Source of the DNA: Lumbricus terrestris
Lineage: Eukaryota; Annelida; Clitellata; Crassiclitellata; Lumbricidae
Assembly (NCBI GenBank): GCA_949752735.1
Contig: OX457050.1
Span: 41,998,784-42,062,783, forward strand
Reading direction: 5' to 3'
Length of the DNA: 64,000 nucleotides
In this document: one piece after another, positions 8,702-19,774 of the stretch
Position numbering within the stretch: the stretch's first letter is position 1
Layout: each line of letters starts with the position of its first letter
The notes under the pieces: model-generated
What the model was told of the DNA's origin: nothing
Database searches by the model: none
The model's input: the letters and a program-made list of their open reading frames with translations, nothing else
Translations under genes and position numbers: made by a program

Positions 8702-11554
8702 ATGGTCAGAAATTACAAAAGAAAAACCAACCATGGGCAGGACAGAAATTGGTCATCGACTGCATTAATTGCAGCCATTAATGAAGTTCAAGAGGGCAGC
8801 AAGCGTGCAAGTGAGGCTTGTCAGGCCTATGACATTCCTGAGGCTACTCTACGTCGCTATCTGAAAAAACAACCAGATCACTATCCTGTTCATGGTGGGA
8901 GATTTCGCCAGGTCTTCCCAAATACACTCGAAGAAGAGCTTTGTAATTATTCAATAGAAATGAGTGCCAGGGGATTTGGTATGACCCGTCAACAACTTTG
9001 CACTTTTGCGTTTGAATTGGCCGAGAAGAACCAGATCCAGCATAATTTTGACCAGCGTCAGAAAAAGGCTGGTGTTGACTGGTTGGCTGCATTTCTCCGG
9101 CGTCATCCAAATTTAAGTGTCCGTTCACCACAAGCGACAAGTCTCGGGAGAATGATGGGATTCAACAGACCCCAGGTGAATCGGTTCTTTGATGTCTTGT
9201 TCGAAGTCATGCAGAAGTACAAGTTCTCGCCTAGCCGAATATACAACTGTGATGAGTCTGGCTTGCCAACCGTTCCAACTAAACTACCAAAGGTGGTTGC
9301 AGGTAGAGGCGCTAAAAGGGTGCCAAAAGTCACAAGTGCTGAGCGAGGAAAAAATATAACTCTCGTCTGCTCCATGAGTGCATCTGGATCATACATTCCT
9401 CCTGCTTTCATTTACCCAAGGAAGAGAATGAGAGAGGAGTTACTGATCGGGGCACCAACAGAAGCTATTGGGATCGCACATGAGAGTGGGTGGATGACCG
9501 CAGAGGTATTTGTAAAGTATCTGCAACATGTGGTCAAACACTCACGGCCGAGTAAAGATGATCCAATTCTTCTGATCGTTGACAATCATGCTTCCCACGT
9601 GAGTCTGTCTGCCATCGATTTCTGCAGAGACTCTGGCATTGTCATGGTTAGTCTGCCTCCACACTCCACTCACAGGATGCAGCCGCTGGATGTGAGCTTC
9701 TTTGGGCCGCTGAAAACATATTACAGTAGGGCCTGTGATGCGTGGATGACTAGCCATCCAGGAATGGCCATTACTGAATTCTATGTGGCCAGCATAGTGA
9801 GTGAGCCATACCAGAAGGCGGCGACTGTTGCGGCAGCAGTCAATGGCTTTCGTTCTTCTGGTATATATCCACTGAACAGAGATGTGTTCACAGATGCAGA
9901 TTTCTGCGCTGCAATAACAACAGAGCGTGCAGAAAATCACACAATGTGTCTGACTGTTCCGAGTGTCAAAACAGAGTCCGTGGTTTCAGTTGTGAGTGAC
10001 GCCTCCTCAGTTTATGCTTCAATTGTTGACGATGTGATCCTGGCGCGATCTGCGGAAGGTAGTTCATCAATTCTACCCAATATTCCAATTGACAAAACAG
10101 AGTCCGTGGTTTCAGTTGTGAGTGACGCCTCCTCAGTTTATGCTTCGATTGTTGACGATGTGATCCTGGCGCGATCTGCGGAAGGTAGTTCCTCAATTCT
10201 ACCCAATATTCCAATTGACAAAACAGAGTCTGTGGTTTCAGTTGTGAGTGACGCCTCCTCAGTTTATGCTTCGATTGTTGACGATGTGATCCTGGCACGA
10301 TCTGCGGTTCTCCAAGGTAGTTCCTCAATTCTACCCAATATTCCAATTGTCAAAACAGAGTCCGTGGTTTCAGTTGTGAGTGACGCCTCCTCAGTTTATG
10401 CTTCGATTGTTGACGATGTGATCCTGGCACGATCTGCGGTTCTCCAAGGTAGTTCCTCAATTCTACCCAATATTCCAATTGTCAAAACAGAGTCCGTGGT
10501 TTCAGTTGTGAGTGACGCCTCCTCAGTTTATGCTTCGATTGTTGACGATGTGATCCTGGTGCGATCTGCGGTTCTTCAAGGTAGTTCCTCAATTCTACCC
10601 AATATTCCAATTGACAAAACAGAGTCCGTGGTTTCAGTTGTGAGTGACGCCTCCTCAGTTTATGCTTCGATTGTTGACGATGTGATCCTGGCGCGATCTG
10701 CGGTTCTCCAAGGTAGTTCCTCAATTCTACCCAATATCCCAAGTGTTGAATCAGCCTTGGTGGTTCCAGTCGTTGGAGGTAGGCCTTCTTCAGTTCCACA
10801 TGCTGATGGCACTTCCTCAGTCTCATGTTTTGATGATGGTTTTTCAGTCATTGGTTCTACACCGGTTCCGTCAACGTCTGGACCCATCGATGCACAATCA
10901 TTGAGCAGAACTGTGCAAGTGTTGAGTGGAACCATTGAAGTACCACCAGCAAGCAGAAATGAGGAAGCAACACCTTCAAAGGAAACTGACAATAGACCAA
11001 AGAAAGATGGAACCAATGAACCATTGTCACTAGTCGGTACTCCTTCAAGTGCTAGTCATCGTACATATGTTTCACCTCAACTTATTCGACCATACCCAAC
11101 TGCCGCAAGATCAGCAACTTCTCGGAAAAGAACAGCTGTCCGGGCACAAATCATTACGGCATCGCCGTACAAGAATGAGCTCGTTGCAAAAAAAATGGCC
11201 AAGGATTCAATCCAAGAGAAAAAGGATGCACGAAAGAAACTGAAACTAACTGTCCAGGAGAAGAGGCCTATGGAAAAGGTGAAAATATCTGCTGTAGAAA
11301 AGTCAAAGCAGAAAAATAAACAAGTGCGAGGTGATAAGCCAACAAACAGAAAGCAACCTTTAAAGATGAAACCGAAGAAGATCACAAATCCCCAAAAATC
11401 AAAAATCAGCGATGCCGCTAACGAAACATGTCCAGCTTGCGGCGAAGTGGGTGGGGCCGAAGAGTGGGTGAGATGTGGCCAGTGCCAAACCTGGTGGCAT
11501 GAAGCATGTTCGGCCTATGAAGGACGTGGGGGCTTTGTTTGTGACTTTTGTTGA
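8702..11554 (+). CDS. pogo/jerky-type DDE transposase with C-terminal PHD finger
   Basis: 950 residues. An N-terminal psq-type helix-turn-helix (about 17-55) and a CENP-B-type DNA-binding region (about 75-150) precede a DDE_1 domain (about 165-400). The acidic triad is visible as D184 (NCDESG), D294 (IVDNHASH) and D330 (MQPLDVSFFG). Residues about 423-680 are six near-identical repeats of 42-44 residues rich in Ser and Val. A basic Lys-rich segment follows, and the protein ends with a PHD-type C4HC3 zinc finger (CPAC...C-x2-C...H-x-x-x-C...C-x2-C at the final residue). It should excise and integrate the surrounding element in the nucleus. PHD fingers commonly read histone H3 tails, so chromatin targeting is possible but inferred. 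The ATG follows a possible splice acceptor (TTATCTCTTCAG, about 8673-8684), so an upstream exon cannot be excluded. Confidence 0.88.
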   Translation: MVRNYKRKTNHGQDRNWSSTALIAAINEVQEGSKRASEACQAYDIPEATLRRYLKKQPDHYPVHGGRFRQVFPNTLEEELCNYSIEMSARGFGMTRQQLCTFAFELAEKNQIQHNFDQRQKKAGVDWLAAFLRRHPNLSVRSPQATSLGRMMGFNRPQVNRFFDVLFEVMQKYKFSPSRIYNCDESGLPTVPTKLPKVVAGRGAKRVPKVTSAERGKNITLVCSMSASGSYIPPAFIYPRKRMREELLIGAPTEAIGIAHESGWMTAEVFVKYLQHVVKHSRPSKDDPILLIVDNHASHVSLSAIDFCRDSGIVMVSLPPHSTHRMQPLDVSFFGPLKTYYSRACDAWMTSHPGMAITEFYVASIVSEPYQKAATVAAAVNGFRSSGIYPLNRDVFTDADFCAAITTERAENHTMCLTVPSVKTESVVSVVSDASSVYASIVDDVILARSAEGSSSILPNIPIDKTESVVSVVSDASSVYASIVDDVILARSAEGSSSILPNIPIDKTESVVSVVSDASSVYASIVDDVILARSAVLQGSSSILPNIPIVKTESVVSVVSDASSVYASIVDDVILARSAVLQGSSSILPNIPIVKTESVVSVVSDASSVYASIVDDVILVRSAVLQGSSSILPNIPIDKTESVVSVVSDASSVYASIVDDVILARSAVLQGSSSILPNIPSVESALVVPVVGGRPSSVPHADGTSSVSCFDDGFSVIGSTPVPSTSGPIDAQSLSRTVQVLSGTIEVPPASRNEEATPSKETDNRPKKDGTNEPLSLVGTPSSASHRTYVSPQLIRPYPTAARSATSRKRTAVRAQIITASPYKNELVAKKMAKDSIQEKKDARKKLKLTVQEKRPMEKVKISAVEKSKQKNKQVRGDKPTNRKQPLKMKPKKITNPQKSKISDAANETCPACGEVGGAEEWVRCGQCQTWWHEACSAYEGRGGFVCDFC
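9967..10740 (+). repeat. in-frame tandem repeat in transposase gene
   Basis: Six head-to-tail copies of a 126-bp or 132-bp unit (core peptide TESVVSVVSDASSVYASIVD). The first two copies are 42 residues and the last four 44, differing by a Glu versus Val-Leu-Gln change after ARSA. Copies are nearly identical, indicating recent expansion or homogenisation. Confidence 0.9.
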
Positions 11555-11947
11555 CTCTAAAATAAGAACAGTGGACACTACAATTTTATAGACACCAATT
11601 TTATAGACAGCTTTCGTTGAGGCGAGCATTGTTAAATTTTTTGCCATTTTATTAATGAAATTCATCATCTTTATTCAGACTGGAGACACTGCAAGTTTAT
11701 AGACATTGCCATTTTATTAATACAATTGATTATATTTATAAGACTGGATTTCTTAACTAACACAACTGCGGTTTGCGGCTTTTGTTGCGTCTTCGAAGAA
11801 CCAAGGACACTGCAATGTTTGTATTGTGCTAATTTACTCATATAATTTTTTTCTTACATCTTTATTGATTCTGAATGTTTTAAAACTGAAACAACCACAG
11901 TTCACCAACTTTCCACTAATGAAACTAACAAAAATGCATGTATGTAT

Positions 11948-12012
11948 GGTCAACCAACTTGCCCCAAGCAGGCAACCAACTTGCCCCAGCACAGGGGCAA
12001 GTTGGTTGACTT
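11948..12012. promoter_or_regulatory. internal copies of TIR core, right cluster
   Basis: Three motifs of the form GGTCAACCAACTTGCCCC or its inverse GGGGCAAGTTGGTTGAC lie within 65 bp. The last two can pair as a hairpin. They mirror the left cluster and the element ends. Confidence 0.55.
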
Positions 12013-12194
12013 TTAGAAAATTTTAAAGTTCATTTTTGGCAAACTTAAAATATATTTTTGTGAATGATTTTTTGCTAGAATGTAGGTATTATCAATCAAT
12101 ACGTTGTGGGAAAAAAACAATCTTGCTGGCATTATTGAAGATGATCAGGGACCAAAAAACCCTTAACCCTGTCAACTTGCCCCCGCTTACCCTA

Positions 12195-13645
12195 CACTGT
12201 GCCACTTTGTTCAGGATAGGTCGACAAAACTCGACATCAGGCATTCTCATGCAGAGAAGTCAGAAGTGCTTCCTTTTAGTCAACTAATTTTGTGTTCATT
12301 CACTTACATTATTGTTAAACTAACATTTCTGAAGATTATCAGAATGAAGTTTTTATTCTACAGTTATTCAAGACAGTAGTCATTTGTTCCGGATTTCGAC
12401 TATCTGACAAATTTTGTGTTAAATATTATATATAGCTCTTTCAAATATACTTGATAAGTGATAAATTACAGTAGGCCCTATATCATTGTCTTAGCCTATT
12501 TCTGTATGTATATATATATATATATGAGCATTTGTTAGGACCCATTCTAAGATGCTACTCAGAGGCGCTCCCGGCTACTTTGCAGAGACTGAATCAAAGT
12601 TCATGCTTGAGCGCATGAGCAATTGTGAGTGAAGGATTCTAATCTGCAACCTTCCGGCTGCAAGGTACCAAACATAACCCTACACCACAGCATCCCGCAT
12701 ATTATTTATTGATACTTAGTATAATTATTACCGTTATTGTCAGTAAATATTGTGTAATCTTTTTCTACTTGGGGCGACTTTGTTTTTTTTTCATTTCTGT
12801 AATTCATTTCAGCAATGATTGTGTAATCATGATTGCTATGCTTCCTGAAAAATGTGGAATTTTGTTGTGTTGTTGATTATTTATGACGCACTTCATTCTC
12901 TTCTTCTCTAACCTCTAATTAGATGAGATGCATAACTTACTCATGCTTGTATTTCTTTTAATGGAATTTATTTGCATATTGGTGTTGCATAAATGATGCA
13001 TTACACAAATGAATAGAATTCATTATCTTAGTCTACATAGTTTCAGTATTGTGCTTTCTGTTGGGCCATTGTGAAAGATGCATCCTAAATATATTTTGTG
13101 TTTTGTTGACTTCGTAATTTGTATGACACACTTCATTTTGTTGGTATAGCTTCTAAATGAAAAAGCTGCAGTCACATAATTATCGTGCTTATGTTTCTAC
13201 TGATGCGATACATCTTATGCAGTTGTTGTCAGTAGTTATGCGACCAAGAGTTCTGGTGCAGATAGACTGGTTCCCTGCTCTACATAGATCGTTCACTGGT
13301 TACCAGGACCCTTGAAGTGAGTGGTCTCCGGACCGCCGGAAGTATTTAATAACATGTAGGCTGGGTCCCTTGCCCACGAGAAGACACCTATGCCGGTTCC
13401 ATGCACATAATTATACTGAGTCTGACTCTCTATATAGGCGCTGGCTCCCCGGTCAGACGGAAGTATGTCAACCGTACCTTACTTAGCATCTGGAGACCTA
13501 ATCTGTAGGCCGGGTCAACCCTACATCTGTACTTTGGCTCCCTAGATATTGAAGCGGAGTAACTGCATTGCACAGGCTTCATAATTTCCTTAGGGATTGT
13601 GCTCTATTTCCTTAATGGGTAGATTGGAAGTATATCATTGTAGGT
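12195..13645. other. intergenic, mostly AT-rich, no gene recognised
   Basis: A short TA dinucleotide run lies near 12508-12524. 12535-12680 (CTACTCAGAGGCGCTCCC...) resembles a repeat at about 59740-59840 (CTACTCAGAAGCGCTCCC...) and may be SINE-like. 13230-13560 is GC-richer with repeated CGGAAGTAT words, unassigned. Confidence 0.4.
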
Positions 13646-13900
13646 TCCACGACAATTGGTCTACAGACAACTCGTCCAACGACAGTTGGTCTACAGATGA
13701 TTTTCTAGCTTAAATGGAAGCTGGATTGATGATTTTCGTTAATGTATTTCAATATGCATCCAGCTTCTACTTCAGATCTAAAATACCTTCTATTTCTTGT
13801 TCCTTATTTTCGTCAATTCAGCTTCTATTTCAGATATAAAATACCATCATCCAGCTTCCATTACTTAAGTGATTTTTCAGCAATTCATCATAAAAAATTA
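13646..13900. mobile_element. B-type composite element, one-ended fragment
   Basis: The left end GGTTCCACGACAATTGGTCT is followed by two more loose units (ACAACTCGTCC, ACGACAGTTGGTCT), then 35-bp minisatellite units (GCTTAAATGGAAGCTGGATT). The matching right end is absent, so the copy is truncated. Confidence 0.6.
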
Positions 13901-13961
13901 AACTTAAATGGTTTTATTGTATATTGCATGAAACAGACTGCTATCAGGATGGGTAGTTATG

Positions 13962-14478
13962 GGTTCTAGGACATAATGGTACGGACAAAACGGTACGTTT
14001 AAATGGAAGCTGGATGAGGACATTTTATTGCTGAAATATAGGGTGGATGGCTTTTTGTGGCTGAAGTAGAGCTCTAGTGAAGAAAAAGTTAGAGAAAAGG
14101 AGACTGGATTGACGAAAGAAAAGCTTGAGAAATGGAAGCTGAATTGATGTCTTTCATTCATGTGTGTCATGATGTATCCAGCTTCTATTTCAGCCATAAA
14201 ATTCCTTAAATCAACCTCCATTTGTAATGCATCTTTCATTAATCCAGCTTCTATTTCAGCTATGAAAATACCCTGATACAGCTTCTATATCTAAAGCCTT
14301 AATTTCATCAATCCAGCTTCCATTTCATATAAAAAATATCCATGCATAGGCTTCATCCAGCTTCCATTTCACATGCGTCTTTTCATAAATCCAGCTTCCA
14401 TTTCATACATAGAAATTCAGTAATCCAGCTTTAATTTCATCCATACCAATTTTGTCCATACCATTTTGTCCGGTCACC
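13962..14478. mobile_element. C-type composite transposon, copy 1
   Basis: Flanked by the 9-bp direct repeat GTAGTTATG (13953-13961 and 14479-14487). The left end is GGTTCTAGGACATAATGG; the right end, inverted, is GGTGACCGGACAAAATGG. Both continue as tandem GTACGGACAAAA(C/T)G units. The interior is the 35-bp minisatellite in both orientations, mostly the CATCCAGCTTC(T/C)ATTTC subtype. No protein is encoded. Confidence 0.8.
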
Positions 14479-14526
14479 GTAGTTATGCTATGTTGCACTC
14501 ACTTTAAATTGAACAGTAAGGCAACT

Positions 14527-16153
14527 ATCCAATGGCAGTCAACAGCAGATGGAAGGAATATTGCGAAAAATTATACGACGGAGAGGAAGAAGAAGTAGAG
14601 ATTTCCTATCAAGAAAGAGAACCACCACCATTGATTGAAGAGATCAGAAGAGCAATAACGAGAACAGCGTCACGAAAGGCCCCAGGTCCGGACGATATAG
14701 CAGTTGAATTATTAAAGTTTGGAGGAGAAATGACAATAAGCAAGTTGCACGAGATATGCGTAGAGATCTGGAATACAGGAATATGGCCAGAGGAATGGAC
14801 ACAATCAACGTTCATACCGCTTCCAAAGAAAGGAGACCCGCTTCAATGCGGAAATTATAGAACAATCGCATTAGTCTCTCACGCAAGCAAGATCTTGTTG
14901 CGTGTAATACTGGAGAGAATGCAAAACAGACTAGCGGAAGAAATCGCTCCAGAACAGGCAGGATTTAGACCAAAACGAGGCACAAGAGATCAAATAGTGA
15001 ACATAAGGATCATCTTGGAGAAGGCAAGAGAGAGGAAACAACCGTTGTACCTGTGCTTCATAGACTTCTCCAAGGCTTTCGACACGGTTAGGCACGACCA
15101 GCTGTGGCTGGCCATGCTTGACACGGGATTCCCACCGCAGCTGGTAGAACTAATCAGAAATTTATATAGACAACAACACGCTAACGTGAGAACGAACGAC
15201 CTCACATCAGCATGGTTCAGGGTAAAGGGAGGGGTCAGACAAGGGTGCAACCTCTCACCATGCTTATTTAATATTCTATCGGAGCAGGTGATGCGAATAG
15301 CATTGGAAGGCTTTGGAGGAGGCCTTAGAATCGGAGGGAGGATTATAAACAACCTCAGATATGCTGACGATATTGTTCTGATTGCTACATCTCCGGAAGA
15401 ACTTCAAGAAATAGTGAACCGAGTAGAGAAGGCAGCAGAACAGTTCAACCTGAAGATAAACGTAGGGAAGACGAAGGTCATGACAACCACTGATGAAATT
15501 TTGACAACAGAAGTGAACGCAGGACAGCTGGATCAAGTGGATTCATTTGTTTATTTGGGATGCCGGGTTACAAAGGATGCAAATTGCACGGGAGAAGTAA
15601 AAGCAAGACTTGCGATGGGAATGACGAGTCTGGTAAATATGACGAAGATTTGGAAAAATAAAGCTGTCAGCAACAGAACAAAGATGAGACTACTGAAAGC
15701 ATTGGTGTTTCCAGTGGCGACATACGGGTGTGAGGCATGGACTTTAAAGAAAGAGGAGGAAAGACGCATACAAGCATTCGAGAACAAATGTCTTAGAAAA
15801 ACATTAAGAGTCCCATGGACAAAAAAACTGACCAACGAACAGGTGTACTTCATAGCAGGAACAAAGCAAGAACTGTTGACCCACGTAAAAACAAGAAAGT
15901 TACGATACTTCGGACACGTGATGAGACAGCAAAAGGAAAGCATAGAAAACAACCTGATGACGGGACTGATGGAAGGAGAAAGGGGAAGACGAAGACCAAG
16001 AATGGCATGGATAGACAACATCTTGAAATGGACTGGACTTTCGGGGAGGAGGTTAATGAACATGGCAGGAGATAGACAACTGTGGAAAATGCTCATCCAT
16101 TCGTGCAGCCAACCGTCGCAGAGCGACGATGGCGGAATGACATGACATGACAT
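14527..16153 (+). mobile_element. 5'-truncated RTE-type non-LTR retrotransposon
   Basis: Flanked by the 11-bp target duplication GTAAGGCAACT (14516-14526 and 16154-16164). The 3' end is a short tandem ATGAC run just after the stop codon, as is usual for RTE elements. The copy lacks the endonuclease domain and the N-terminus but keeps an open RT frame, so it is probably young and dead on arrival. Confidence 0.88.
14532..16145 (+). CDS. RTE-type reverse transcriptase, C-terminal part of ORF2
   Basis: 537 open residues. RT motifs in order: APGPDDIAVELLKFGG, FIPLPKKGDPLQCGNYRTIA, EQAGFRPKRGTRDQI, FIDFSKAFDTVRH, VRQGCNLSPCLFN and the catalytic LRYADDIVL (about residues 276-284). The C-terminal part has GCEAWTLKKEEERRIQAFE, RKLRYFGHVMR and RRRPRMAWIDNI, typical of RTE/BovB-like proteins. 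The endonuclease is missing because the copy is 5'-truncated; the first Met is internal, not a true start. The role would be target-primed reverse transcription of its own RNA; this copy alone could not nick DNA. Confidence 0.9.
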   Translation: MAVNSRWKEYCEKLYDGEEEEVEISYQEREPPPLIEEIRRAITRTASRKAPGPDDIAVELLKFGGEMTISKLHEICVEIWNTGIWPEEWTQSTFIPLPKKGDPLQCGNYRTIALVSHASKILLRVILERMQNRLAEEIAPEQAGFRPKRGTRDQIVNIRIILEKARERKQPLYLCFIDFSKAFDTVRHDQLWLAMLDTGFPPQLVELIRNLYRQQHANVRTNDLTSAWFRVKGGVRQGCNLSPCLFNILSEQVMRIALEGFGGGLRIGGRIINNLRYADDIVLIATSPEELQEIVNRVEKAAEQFNLKINVGKTKVMTTTDEILTTEVNAGQLDQVDSFVYLGCRVTKDANCTGEVKARLAMGMTSLVNMTKIWKNKAVSNRTKMRLLKALVFPVATYGCEAWTLKKEEERRIQAFENKCLRKTLRVPWTKKLTNEQVYFIAGTKQELLTHVKTRKLRYFGHVMRQQKESIENNLMTGLMEGERGRRRPRMAWIDNILKWTGLSGRRLMNMAGDRQLWKMLIHSCSQPSQSDDGGMT

Positions 16154-16164
16154 GTAAGGCAACT

Positions 16165-16714
16165 TTATTCGAATTGCATAGACCACTGGAAGTTTGTTTG
16201 CATTGATTAATGGTTACTTACACATTTAGACATTATCAACTGGAATATGATCTGTTGCCGTCTATATTAGACATGACTGGAAACAGATCAGTTGCTTGTC
16301 ACAATACACAACATGCATCGTCCCAATGAAGGTTTCATGTCGCCAAAATTTAATGCAAAAATTTCCCAATTCAGTACATTCTCCTCAACATATTATACAG
16401 GCCATAACAACAACAACTTCCCATTCAAAGGTCTCGATAGTCACAAAAGGCCTGAAATAAGTCAAGTGACTGATCCGTGTAAACTGCCCAACGAAAATCC
16501 TATGTACCATAGTTCACGACTATTTCAATATAAAATCCTCAAATGTGATTAAGCAAGTCCAAACAAAGATATCAAAGTCATATTGAGCGGATATCGTATA
16601 CAGCAGTATCATGACCTTCGTAAACCAGTTGTATTTCTGATTCAAATCGATGTCATTTTCAAATGAGAATCCAACTTTTGGTGCTCAAGGATGGAAGGAC
16701 CCGGGGGTGACTGA
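16165..16714. other. intergenic, no gene recognised
   Basis: An 86-codon frame at 16292-16552 has no recognisable domain and is not supported as a gene. Nothing else identified. Confidence 0.35.
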
Positions 16715-16911
16715 TGAAAATGGTACGGACAAAACGGTACGGACAAAATGGTATGGCTTAAATGAAAGCAGGATTAGTGAATTTTTATATATGAAATAGA
16801 AGCTGGATTAATGAAAAGACGCATGTGAAATGGAAGCTAGATGAAGGCTCTGCATGGATATTTTTATATATGAAATGGAAGCTGGATTGATAAAAATAAC
16901 GCTTTAGATAT

Positions 16912-17349
16912 TGTAGCCATTAGGTGTCTACGGCCCTTCTACTCTTCCGTACTCTTTCTGTCTTGGGATGCGTGGGTGTATTGAGGGTTGGGCATTGCCT
17001 ATATAAGCCTTTGCTTTCGTGGCAAACGGCCCTGTCGCCCTGTTCTGCGGTTGTGGTGATGTGTGAGGCGTGTGGGTTTGATGTCTCTCGTTGAGCGTGT
17101 TCCGTCTTCTACGTCGCCGTCTGTTGGTGTTCTGGCAGTTCATCCGTCTTCCTTGGCTTCGTTAGCCGTTGTCTGCTGTGCTGTCGTCCGTACTGCTTCG
17201 TCTGGTTTGGTCAACTTTGGTTCTACTAGACGGTAACCTTTGTTATTCGCTGTAAATATTGCTTGTATGAATAAAACGATCTTATTTTACAAAATTTGGG
17301 ACCTTATCTTTTTGATAGTCATCCTCGTAGACGGCCCGTGAACCTTACA
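16912..17349 (+). repeat. 5' LTR
   Basis: Begins TGTAGCCATTAGG and ends GAACCTTACA. It contains a TATA box (TATATAAG, about 17000) and a polyadenylation signal AATAAA near 17270, so promoter and poly(A) functions are both visible. A TGGGGGCCC stretch two bases after the end (17352) is a candidate primer-binding site; the tRNA was not determined. Confidence 0.9.
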
Positions 17350-17658
17350 AATGGGGGCCCTCCGTGCTTTTGCTCGTTTTGGGTGTTTTTGGTGAATGTT
17401 TGTTGGTGTAATTCCGTTGGGAAATTTCGGATATTTTTTGGTCCGTGTAGTTCGCCGGAATTTTGAGAAATTTGCCGTATTTGTCGGAAATTTTGCGGTG
17501 TCGCATTTCATTTTGGGGGCCTGGGCTATTTGAATTTCGTGCGTTGGCAGAAATTTTGTGCGTTGTTCGCATTTGTGACAGTTTTGAAGTGGACTGTCGT
17601 GAGAATTGGGAATTTTGGGGAGAATTTTGGTCTCCGTGGTCTGCGCAGGTAGACTAGT

Positions 17659-19774
17659 ATGGCGTCCTCAGAGGAAGTTACTCTTCTGGAATGGGACGAG
17701 ATAGTGGATTTGCCGGTGGACGAATTGAGAAAATATGTTGCGACGTTGGGTGAGGACGTTAAAGGGTTAACGAAAACTCAATTAATGAAGTTGGCTAGAA
17801 AAGCGTTGTCGCCTAAACAAGGAAGTGAGGAATGGAAACTTCGGGCACAAGCGAAGAGAGAGGTCGTTGAATTGGAGCGACTGAAATTTAAGGAGGACAG
17901 AGAATTTGAGTGGGAAGTAGAGAAAGAGAAAATGAGACTGGCGGCGGAGGTAGAGAAAGAGAAAATGAGAATGACAGCTGAGGCAGAGGAGAGAAAAATG
18001 AGGATGGAAGCTGAGGCAGAGACAGAGAGAATGAGAATGGCAGCTGAGGCAGAGGAGAGAAAAATGAGAATGGCAGCTGAGGCAGAGGAGAGAAAAATGA
18101 AGATGGAAGCTGAGGCTGAGGAGACGAAAAGGAGATTTGACATAGAGGAGAAACGGATGTCTTTGGAGGTAGACAAACAGAAGTTCGATATTGACTTGCG
18201 GACGTTAGAATTAGGAGGTGTGCCAGACCGTCCTGTGCAGCACAAGGAGGATTTTCGTTTTGGGGCGGCAATGAAATTTGTTCCTAAATTTGACCCCTCG
18301 GATATTGAACACTATTTTGCGGCGTTCGAACAGGCAATGGCTTTGCATAAAATTCCGATGGAAAAATGGTCATCCCTTTTGCAGCCACAACTATCAGGAA
18401 AGGCGGCAAATGTATTTGCGTCTTTGTCTTTGGAGGATTGTGTGAAATATGATGTTGTTAAATCCACACTACTCACAGCTTATGAACGGATACCGGAGTT
18501 CTATCGGAAGAAATTTCGGGGGTTGAAAAAAGAACCACGGGAGACTTTCGCAAATTACGCGTATCGCTTGCAGATACCTTTCCAACGTTGGGTAGAGGGT
18601 ACAAATTCGTGGGATGATTTGGCTGAATTTAAAGAGGTCGTACAGATGGAGCAATTTGTACAAGCGTTGCCGCTAGAAGTACACAAGTGGCTTTTGGACA
18701 AAAGTCCTGAGACGGTAGCGAGTGCTGCACGTTTGGCAGATGAATACGCTGTTTTGTATAAACAGGGGCCGAGTAATTATGCTGGGGGATTCCAAAGGAG
18801 TTTTTCTGAGCGTACAAACCGCTTCTCATGTGACGATAGTGAGAAGAAAGACGTGTGGGAGCGTCAGGGCTCAGGGTACAAGGAAGGTGTGCGCCAGGAG
18901 TCAAAATGGAGTAAGCGTTCGCCTCAAAGAGGGACGTATGGCTTTAAGCAGCAAAATCGAAAAAATGATGACGTTGAGGGGTTTGGAGAGCAGGTCACGT
19001 GCTCGTTCTGCAGATTTCCTGGGCATTTGAGGTCCCAATGTCGGAAATTACAACGAAAGGAGGGGCCTGAAATTGAAAATTGGAGGGGTCCGAAACCCGT
19101 GGGTTTAGTACAAACTTTGTCGGCGCCTGTTAAGGAACAGAGTTTTCAGAAGCCTATTGAAACTGTTGATAAAATGTATGCTCCTTTCTGTGTGAATGGG
19201 TGTGTCATTAATGATTTGAATGAACGCAAGGATGGTGTTTTTCTGAGAGACTCAGGTTGTCTTCAATCTTTAGTATCGGCTGAATGGTTGGATGAACATG
19301 ATTTTGTGCAGTTAAATGAGACACGCCTTCTGAGAGGTATTTCTGGTCAAATTATGGAGCGCCCTCTTGTGAAAGTGAACGTGGAATGTGCATTTGTGAA
19401 AGGCGAAATTCTCTGTTGTACACTGAGTTCTTTTCCTATGCATGGTGTGCACGTGGTGATTGGTAATGACGTTGCGCTGTCGGGTGATATTGTGGATGTG
19501 GCTATTACGACCCGAGCTCAGGCTAAGCAATATGCAGAGGAACGCAGTGCGACAGCGGGCGCTGTGTGCAGTGAACCGACGCGTTTGGAGCCGACGATTC
19601 TGGGTCAGAGTGCAGAGTCGGTCGATCGGGCAGTGTTGACAAATGATTTAATGTGTACGTCTAATGATCAAGCGAATTTAGACGAAGGTGATTTAGAAGC
19701 TTTATTCGAGTCGAATGAAATTGTTGACACTGACTGGCAGGATGTCTGTGTTCCGAGATCAGAATTAATTATGA
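17659..19774 (+). CDS. gypsy Gag-protease, 5' part of interrupted gag-pol frame
   Basis: Residues about 55-185 form a charged Glu/Lys/Arg/Met-rich coiled coil with internal EAEERKMRM repeats. A retrotransposon Gag/SCAN-like capsid region follows (about 195-370), then a CCHC-type knuckle (CSFCRFPGHLRSQC, from residue 448) that binds RNA. The aspartic protease motif is RDSGCLQSLV with the catalytic Asp at residue 531. The frame is open to 19774, where a LINE is inserted. The frame before the insertion and after it (from 21226) is compatible, so the ancestral element probably had one long gag-pol frame. The start ATG at 17659 is the first after the leader; it is inferred. Read-through into the LINE would make a chimeric protein ending at 20412. 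Confidence 0.85.

Larger units (their letters stand above)
7268..12192 (+). mobile_element. complete pogo-like DNA transposon (pogo-PHD 1)
   Basis: Terminal inverted repeats begin GGGTGTTTTGGGGCAAGTTG on the left and, inverted, GGGTAAGCGGGGGCAAGTTG on the right. Both sides are flanked by TA (7266-7267 and 12193-12194), as expected for Tc1/mariner/pogo target duplication. Length 4925 bp. Extra copies of the TIR core GGGGCAAGTTGGTTGAC or its inverse lie at 7636-7710 and 11948-12012. The single large gene is a DDE transposase (8702-11554). Degenerate 35-bp minisatellite units lie inside at 8090-8350. The element may still be functional: its frame is open and its ends are paired. Confidence 0.85.

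Noticed and set aside
9966..10826. Antisense frames of 114-126 codons across the transposase repeats
   Set aside because: They are shadows of the in-frame tandem repeat in the real gene.
16928..17143. 71-codon minus-strand frame in the LTR
   Set aside because: It lies wholly in the LTR and recurs in the 3' LTR with an indel; no domain.
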